From: UBA8752 sp002172485
Lineage (GTDB): Bacteria; Bacteroidota; Bacteroidia; Flavobacteriales_D; Sanyastnellaceae
Length of the DNA stretch: 64,000 nucleotides
NCBI GenBank assembly: GCA_042089915.1
Contig: JBELJZ010000002.1
Location: 124,001-188,000 of the forward strand
Reading direction: 5' to 3'
The stretch's first letter is position 1; each line of letters opens with the position of its first letter. Under the pieces are notes generated by a model that saw nothing but the letters and a program-made list of their open reading frames with translations, was not told where the DNA came from and did no database searches. Shown one piece after another: positions 58,860-64,000 of the stretch. The translations under genes were made by a program, and so were the position numbers.

Positions 58860-60323
58860 ATGCGGAATTCCATTCTCCAGTTTTCGAGTCGGGCATGCTG
58901 GGTGTGGGCCCTCCTTTGGACCATGACCCCAGGCGCTCAGGCCCAGTTGGGACCGGTTGAACTTTCCTCGGAATGGGGGCAGGCAGGCTGGTCCAACCCG
59001 GCCATGTTGCACCCGTCAGGCAGCCAAATCTGGCTGGGCGGACTCGCCGGAGCGCAAGTCGCGGTAACGCACAGTGGCCCGGCATTGTTGGATTTCTCCA
59101 CGTTGGGTGGGGCGGTCAATCCGGAGTTGCTCATCGCCAACATGAATCCCACGGAGGCTGTGGATGTCCGTTCGGAGGTTCCCCTGTTTGGCCTGGCCCT
59201 TCGGGACAAGAATCGGTTTGAGCTGCGGCTTCGGTCTCGTTTCGTGGCGGACCAGCAGTTTACCTATGACCGGGACCTCATCGAATTGGCCTGGCGCGGC
59301 AACGGCCATCCCGACGTGATCGGGCGGCCCATTACCCTGGCTGGCATGGGCACGAATGTCCAGGGCTATTTCGACCATGGTTTGAGTGTCGGCGCCATGG
59401 CCAAGGAGGACAAACTCTGGCTGGGCTGGGGCATCCACATCCTCAACGGGGTGGGCGCGTTCCACACCGAGTCGTTTGATGCGACGTGGACCACGGACAG
59501 CGTCGACTACAGTTGGACGTTGGAGGGGGCGGCCGATTTTCAGGCAGCGGGTGTGGACTTGGACAGTGCGCTGTCAGGCGGGACGTTGGACCTCCCTGGA
59601 TCGGATGGGGGCTTGCCGAAGATCTTGGGCGCCGGAGTCGCCTTCGACTTCGGATTGGTGTACAAACCCAATGAGCAGTTCACCGTGGAGGCCGCCATGG
59701 AAGGGCGAGGTTCCATCCGCTGGTTGAAGTCCACGTCGCGCGCCAAGGTCGACCCCGCGGTGTTTGTCCTGCAGGGATTGGACGTCGTGAATTGGCTGGG
59801 GGATGCGGACATGGACCTCTCCTCGGATTCGCTGGAATCCATGTTGGAGACGTGGGGTGAAGAGATGCTCGACTCCCTCGAGGGCGCGTTTGAGGTCCAG
59901 ACGGGGCCGGAAGTGGTGGAGGCGTTCAATACCCCCGTCCAAGAGACGTGGCGCGTGGGTTTCCGTTATCTGCCCAGGCCATCCATGGAATTCCATGTCA
60001 TGGGCTACCGTCAATTCCGGTTTGACCAGTCACGGGATGGTGTGGTGATTGGATTCGTGCACCGCTTGAGGGGCAATGTGGCCACGCAGGTGCAAGCTCA
60101 GCTCGTGGAGGGCCGTTGGTCCTGGGGGGCTGGGTTGTCTCTGCGCGGGGGGCCATTGCGGATGGCGTTTTCAGCGCAGAACATCCCCGGGATGCTGTTT
60201 CCCTTGGAGTCCGGTCATTGGCAAGGGCAATTCGGCATCGGGCTCGAATTGGGTTATCGCCAGGACAAAAAGAAGTCCAAGCGAAAGAATCCGCTGGGAA
60301 CCGGGAAGGGCATGTGGCACTGA
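58860..60323 (+). CDS. DUF5723 outer-membrane protein
   Basis: 487 residues. Signal peptide with WALLWTMTPGAQAQ, then strands of a transmembrane beta barrel: QAGWSNPAMLHPSGSQIWLG, RFELRLRSRFVADQQFTYD, GVAFDFGLVYKP, WRVGFRYLPRPSMEFHVMGY. The shape resembles FadL/PorV-like barrels and the DUF5723 family of Bacteroidota. It ends in a basic tail (QDKKKSKRKNP). Its partner is the preceding gene. Convergent with the HAD gene at a 5-bp gap. Confidence 0.8.
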   Translation: MRNSILQFSSRACWVWALLWTMTPGAQAQLGPVELSSEWGQAGWSNPAMLHPSGSQIWLGGLAGAQVAVTHSGPALLDFSTLGGAVNPELLIANMNPTEAVDVRSEVPLFGLALRDKNRFELRLRSRFVADQQFTYDRDLIELAWRGNGHPDVIGRPITLAGMGTNVQGYFDHGLSVGAMAKEDKLWLGWGIHILNGVGAFHTESFDATWTTDSVDYSWTLEGAADFQAAGVDLDSALSGGTLDLPGSDGGLPKILGAGVAFDFGLVYKPNEQFTVEAAMEGRGSIRWLKSTSRAKVDPAVFVLQGLDVVNWLGDADMDLSSDSLESMLETWGEEMLDSLEGAFEVQTGPEVVEAFNTPVQETWRVGFRYLPRPSMEFHVMGYRQFRFDQSRDGVVIGFVHRLRGNVATQVQAQLVEGRWSWGAGLSLRGGPLRMAFSAQNIPGMLFPLESGHWQGQFGIGLELGYRQDKKKSKRKNPLGTGKGMWH

Positions 60324-60328
60324 CGTGC

Positions 60329-60994
60329 TCAGTCCCAGATGGGACAGCCGAGCTGGCGCAGCCATTCCCTCAAGGAGCTCGCGCGGGGGTCGTGCCACGC
60401 CGCGGACCATCCCGCATCCAGTGCAGCGCGCACATTGATGGCGGTGTCGTCCACAAAGAAGCAACGTAAGCTGCGGATGTTGAACTGCCGGCTGACCGCC
60501 CGATAGGCCTGCAGGTCGGGTTTTCGGTAGCCGAGACGGTGGCTGTAGATGATTTGCCGGAATGCGTCAGAAAATGCGCGGCCATGTTGCGCGAGGATTT
60601 GGCGCTCGAAACGGGCAGCGTGCAGCGCGTTGGTGTTGCTGAACAGGACGAGGTCGTAATGCTTGGCCAGATCCTGTAGGACGGGCACAATGCCGGGCCG
60701 CAGTCCGATGAGCACGGCGGACCAGGCTGTTCGGACATCGTCCATGGAGGTGCCGGGTGCGCATTGGGCCAACAGCGCTTGGAGGAACCCGTCCTCGGAA
60801 ATGCCGCCGACCTCGATTTGATCGAGCAAGGGGCTCTGCTGCCCGTGGGCATAATGCTCGAGGAAATCGGTCGCCCCAAGTTGGGCAAAGGCACTGGCTG
60901 TGGCCTGGTGGTCGATTTGGTAGAGGACACCTCCAAAGTCGAGAACGAGGTGCTCCAAGGTCGACCAGTCCGGTGCATTTTGGAGGTCGCTCAT
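60329..60994 (-). CDS. HAD-family hydrolase
   Basis: 221 residues. Motif I LVLDFGGVLYQID (nucleophile Asp 19), motif II LFSNTNALH, Lys in GYRKPDLQAY, motif IV FFVDDTAINVRAA. Subclass IA of YihX-like phosphatases acting on small sugar phosphates or nucleotides; the substrate is unknown. Last in the run TonB receptor-kdsB-HU/SPOR-HAD. Confidence 0.88.
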   Translation of the reverse strand: MSDLQNAPDWSTLEHLVLDFGGVLYQIDHQATASAFAQLGATDFLEHYAHGQQSPLLDQIEVGGISEDGFLQALLAQCAPGTSMDDVRTAWSAVLIGLRPGIVPVLQDLAKHYDLVLFSNTNALHAARFERQILAQHGRAFSDAFRQIIYSHRLGYRKPDLQAYRAVSRQFNIRSLRCFFVDDTAINVRAALDAGWSAAWHDPRASSLREWLRQLGCPIWD

Positions 60995-61004
60995 GACGGG
61001 GCGG

Positions 61005-62066
61005 TCAAGGTGCGAAGACCCAGGCTTGCTGGAAGCCGTGGTGGTCGATCAACGAACGGCGGAATCGGGCAGCGTCTGCACTTCCATCAAAGCAACCTGC
61101 CGAAACGCGCTGCATGCCATTTGGACCAGGCAGCAAAGTGCTGGCATAGCCCAATGCTTGGAAACGGCGGGCGAGTTCGGCGGCCCGGGCAGCTTCTGCG
61201 AATGTGCCCGCGATGACGTGGTGTGTGCAGCCGGAGGAAATGGCTTGGGGTTGCGGCACAGGCATGGTCGCCTCCGTGACGGGGACCACTTCTGGTGCGC
61301 CGGCTTGGACGAAGGGCAGCGGGGAATCGGCCAATTCTGGAAATCGAATGTCTTCGCCTTCGATGCGCGGCGTGAACTCGGTGGGAAGTCCCGACCCGGT
61401 GTCAAAGAGGTTGAACCCGGTGGTGATTTGGGAGCTCCACAGCACCGATCCGGTGACCATGAGCGGCAGGGCAAGGACGGCAGCGATGCGCAGTGGGGTT
61501 TTCCAAGCGCTCGGGGCGTCGGTGGGAACGTCTTCTTCCGTTGGAACCGCTTGGACCACGGGTGGGGTCTCTGTTTCTGGAGTCGGGTGCTCAGCCGTCT
61601 CTGCTTCAGGGGCCACAGCAGGCTCGGCCCACCGGTCCAGCCACGGAATGCGGCCGAGACCGGGTGGCGCATAGCGCTCTCCGAGACGGGGTTCTGCTGC
61701 AAACCCTGCTTGACTCCCTTCCTGCTGGAAGAGCCGGCCGAGCCCCGGGAAGTCCACGTGTTCCCCCGCGACCAGTTGGCTTTGGATGGCCTCGACTTCT
61801 TGGTCAATCAAACTGCCAGCCGCTTCGGTCGAGCAGCCGGTGGCCCGGCGAATCTCCTGCTCCATCAGGCCGTCGCGGACGGTCAGCTTCGGATTGAACA
61901 CCACATCACGTCCAGGCGGAATCCACTCTCCTTTGTCGGCATCATAGCGCGCTGCCACAGGGTGCGCGAGGAATCCACCGAGCCCCGGAATGACGAGGCA
62001 ATCGTGGTCGTGCAGCAGCAGCGGCAGGGCATTGACGAGGAAATGTGAACCGGAGACGGAGCGCAT
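61005..62066 (-). CDS. HU-CCDC81-like / SPOR-domain protein
   Basis: 353 residues. The N-terminal part (HDHDCLVIPGLGGFLAHPVA, VVFNPKLTVRDGLM) is the HU-CCDC81 pattern seen in Bacteroidota, which is HU-fold but not shown to bind DNA. An acidic Pro-rich linker and a single membrane helix (IAAVLALPLMVTGSVLW) follow, then a C-terminal SPOR domain (HHVIAGTFAEAARAAELARR), which binds denuded glycan strands at division sites. So it may link the cytoplasmic side to septal wall. The start at 62066 matches the family; an ATG at 62123 overlapping the kdsB stop (ATGA) is also possible. Confidence 0.85.
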   Translation of the reverse strand: MRSVSGSHFLVNALPLLLHDHDCLVIPGLGGFLAHPVAARYDADKGEWIPPGRDVVFNPKLTVRDGLMEQEIRRATGCSTEAAGSLIDQEVEAIQSQLVAGEHVDFPGLGRLFQQEGSQAGFAAEPRLGERYAPPGLGRIPWLDRWAEPAVAPEAETAEHPTPETETPPVVQAVPTEEDVPTDAPSAWKTPLRIAAVLALPLMVTGSVLWSSQITTGFNLFDTGSGLPTEFTPRIEGEDIRFPELADSPLPFVQAGAPEVVPVTEATMPVPQPQAISSGCTHHVIAGTFAEAARAAELARRFQALGYASTLLPGPNGMQRVSAGCFDGSADAARFRRSLIDHHGFQQAWVFAP

Positions 62067-62119
62067 GGAGAGGCCAAAATAATGGGATTCGCCCGCTCTG
62101 AAGCAGGCGATGGCGGTTT

Positions 62120-62848
62120 TCATACGGCGCGGTTTGCCTTCCACCAAGCCCGCATGCGCTCCAGATCGGCTTCGGTGTCGACGGAACCCGGGCCATGCGC
62201 AGCGGCCACTTCGGTGACGTGCAGGTGCATGCCCGCCTCCAGCCAGCGCAGCTGTTCCAGGCGCTCGAGGCGTTCGAGGCGACTGACAGGAAGGGCTGCG
62301 CAGCGTGCCAAGACGTCCGGGGCAAAAGCATAGATCCCGAGGTGAATGTGGTGCGGCCCACTGTGTGGAATGGCCGATCTGGAGAAAAACAGGGCGCGGC
62401 CATCTGCACCTGCGGCGACCTTGACCCGTTCGGGTTGTCCGGCTTCTTCATCGAGGGCCGGCCGCATGGCGGTCACGATGTCGGCTTGTCCAGCGCGCAG
62501 CGCAGCGCAGACGGTGGAGAGGTGGTCGGCCTCTGGAAACGGCTCGTCGCCTTGCAGGTTGAGGATGGCGTGGTTCGGGCCGGTCAGGCCGAGCAGGCGG
62601 CTGGCTTCTGCGCATCGGTCCGTTCCGGAGGGGTGCTCTCCTGTCAGGGTGGCGCGCCCACCGGCATGCTGCACGGCGGCGGCGATGTCGGGATGGTCCG
62701 TGGCGACGACCGCATCATCGAGGTCGGGGTGGTGGGCTGCAGCGCGCCATGTGTGCACGACCATGGGCAGGCCACCGATGTCGGCCAAGGGTTTGCCGGG
62801 CAGCCGGCTGGCGCCCATGCGGGCGGGGATGATGGCCGTGATGTTCAC
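62120..62848 (-). CDS. kdsB: 3-deoxy-manno-octulosonate cytidylyltransferase
   Basis: 242 residues. Activates KDO as CMP-KDO for lipid A-core synthesis. ITAIIPARMGASRLPGKPLADIGG, NLQGDEPF and GIYAFAPDVL are family motifs. The GTG at 62848 is chosen since it overlaps the upstream stop as GTGA; the family starts right there. A longer GTG start at 62875 would give nine extra residues inside the receptor gene. Confidence 0.92.
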   Translation of the reverse strand: MNITAIIPARMGASRLPGKPLADIGGLPMVVHTWRAAAHHPDLDDAVVATDHPDIAAAVQHAGGRATLTGEHPSGTDRCAEASRLLGLTGPNHAILNLQGDEPFPEADHLSTVCAALRAGQADIVTAMRPALDEEAGQPERVKVAAGADGRALFFSRSAIPHSGPHHIHLGIYAFAPDVLARCAALPVSRLERLERLEQLRWLEAGMHLHVTEVAAAHGPGSVDTEADLERMRAWWKANRAV

Positions 62849-64000
62849 GGGGTGAAGGTGTAGCGTATCATCCACAGCCGATTGGCTTCGGCGGCGAGGG
62901 GCCGCAGCGCATAGCTGACATTGGCTGCGTTCCGGACGATGAGCTCGACGTGGTGTTGGTCGTTGAACTTGCGTCCCACCTGGACGTCATGCAGCCATTG
63001 GGCCGAGGGCCGGTCGCCCAGCCAATCGATGAGTCCGTATTGGAGGAGGCCAAGTTCTTCGATGTCCAGGAAGGCCTTGTCGATGTTCTGGATGCTCGTG
63101 TTGCGCGCGGCATTCCAACCGAGGGTCCAACCCGTTTCGTGCTGCAAGCTCAAGTTGGCGCGGAATGTATTGCGGATGCGGTATTTCAGGACGTGGTCAG
63201 TCGTGTCGGAACTCGTGGAGAGGTAGCTCACGCCCCCGGAGACCGTGGGGAATTCCGCATAAACCGAGTCTGGCGTCAGGCTGACGGGTTCGAGCAGGGT
63301 TTGTCCGATGAGCCACTGAACGGTCCAGGCGCCGAGGTCGCCTTGCCCCATGGTACTCCATTCGAAACCGGACACCCTCGCTTTGCCGGTGTTGATGCTC
63401 CGGAAGCCGAGGTCGTTGAGGCCATTGCCCGTGTTGCCCCAGAGGCCGAACGTGTATTCGATGAAGTCCTCGAAATCCTGTTGGAAGACGGCGACGTCCA
63501 GAAAGCCTTTCCATTGCCCTTCCTTTCCAAAACGGAATCCTTGTTTGAGCCCGATTTCGAGGTTGGTGGAGGACTCCGGTTGGATGTCAAGTGAAGGGAA
63601 GACGTTGATTCCGCCCACTTGGGTTTGGATGAATTTCTCGGCGATACTCGGGAAACGGAAGCCTTGTCCGATGCTGGCGCGGAGGTAGCTCGCATGGCCG
63701 AAGCGGTAGTTCAAGCCCGTGCGGAAGACCGGGCGAGCGAGGGACACGCTGTCGAGCACGAATTGCTCGTAGCGGCCGCCAGCGGTGACGTGCAGCCGCT
63801 CGTGGGGCTGAAGTTCGACTTGCAGGTAACCGGCCATGTTGGCCGCATTGTGGATGGAGTCGCCGGTACCGGCTGCATAGAGCTCGGCCACGCTGCGCGT
63901 CCGCTGGGCATAAACGCCGCCGGTCGCAGTCCACAGCTCACCGCGGTATTGGGAGCGCGCCTCTCCCTGCCAGGTGCTCGAAGCGTTGCCTTGGTCGTTG
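62845..64000 (-). CDS. TonB-dependent receptor, C-terminal part (cut by window end)
   Basis: The frame is open to base 64000, so the start lies outside; 384 C-terminal residues are visible. They show the receptor beta barrel: YLQVELQPHERLHVTAGGRY, ASYLRASIGQGFRFPSIAEKF, NLEIGLKQGFRFGKEGQW, and a last strand ANRLWMIRYTFTP ending in an aromatic-rich segment. Imports an unknown ligand (siderophore, cobalamin or saccharide) across the outer membrane using TonB energy. Its stop overlaps the kdsB start, which is an odd pairing of functions. Confidence 0.88.
   Translation of the reverse strand, partial: NDQGNASSTWQGEARSQYRGELWTATGGVYAQRTRSVAELYAAGTGDSIHNAANMAGYLQVELQPHERLHVTAGGRYEQFVLDSVSLARPVFRTGLNYRFGHASYLRASIGQGFRFPSIAEKFIQTQVGGINVFPSLDIQPESSTNLEIGLKQGFRFGKEGQWKGFLDVAVFQQDFEDFIEYTFGLWGNTGNGLNDLGFRSINTGKARVSGFEWSTMGQGDLGAWTVQWLIGQTLLEPVSLTPDSVYAEFPTVSGGVSYLSTSSDTTDHVLKYRIRNTFRANLSLQHETGWTLGWNAARNTSIQNIDKAFLDIEELGLLQYGLIDWLGDRPSAQWLHDVQVGRKFNDQHHVELIVRNAANVSYALRPLAAEANRLWMIRYTFTP

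Overview
The window is a dense, GC-rich stretch of bacterial chromosome from a member of the Bacteroidota, most likely a Flavobacteriales-like aquatic lineage (inference). The pointers are: secreted proteins ending in type IX secretion (T9SS) or gliding-motility (CHU_C-type) sorting domains; a MurF-alanine racemase fusion; families largely confined to this phylum (DUF4296, DUF5522, DUF5723, MbnP-like, HU-CCDC81/SPOR); weak Shine-Dalgarno signals; and -7 boxes of the TAnnTTTG type, often in a GC-shifted TAnnTTCG form. I saw no insertion sequence, phage, CRISPR array or resistance island. No stretch longer than about 220 bases lacks a gene; the larger gaps (2088-2303, 13557-13777, 19180-19375, 53532-53740) hold terminators, operators, promoters or a tRNA.

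Layout. 1-6.9 kb: end of an AsmA-like protein, an orphan sensor histidine kinase, tRNA-Leu(CAA), a T9SS cargo protein and a long-form purF. 7-13.6 kb: a minus-strand efflux operon (TetR, TolC, adaptor, RND pump) behind a cluster of GTTTC inverted repeats. 13.8-19.2 kb: tdk, murF-alr, a DUF5522 protein and urocanate hydratase, all minus strand. 19.3-23.7 kb: a plus-strand translation block rplM-rpsI-rpsB-tsf-pyrH-frr, in which S2 carries a long Glu/Ala/Pro repeat tail. 23.7-31.5 kb: a tightly coupled minus-strand Fe-S assembly operon (A-type carrier, sufB, C, D, tlyA, sufS, sufE, DUF59 protein, dxr).

31.6-41.1 kb: thiL, an MbnP-like secreted protein, uvrC, a short-chain dehydrogenase/epimerase, then the coupled group glycosyltransferase-dihydroorotase-DUF4296 lipoprotein, a pseudouridine-synthase homologue that appears to lack its catalytic Asp, and an outer-membrane protein. 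41.2-50.5 kb: a YraN-like protein, a membrane-anchored coiled-coil protein, a 1341-residue CHU_C-type surface protein, gpsA, glycyl-tRNA synthetase and phosphoglycerate kinase. 50.6-64 kb: a secreted GH81 beta-1,3-glucanase, tRNA-Cys(GCA), a phosphatidylserine-synthase-like enzyme overlapping purS, an S9 oligopeptidase lipoprotein, a two-gene envelope unit (putative lipoprotein plus DUF5723), and a minus-strand run TonB-dependent receptor (cut by the window end), kdsB, HU/SPOR protein and a HAD hydrolase.

Most content is housekeeping: translation, Fe-S assembly, nucleotide, isoprenoid, LPS and wall synthesis. The accessory flavour comes from secreted or surface proteins and efflux. The points most worth a second look are the apparently inactive pseudouridine synthase, the S2 repeat tail, tlyA and dxr embedded in the suf operon, the nested operators at the efflux operon, and the palindrome in the purF leader. 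I did not find a clearly new multi-gene system.
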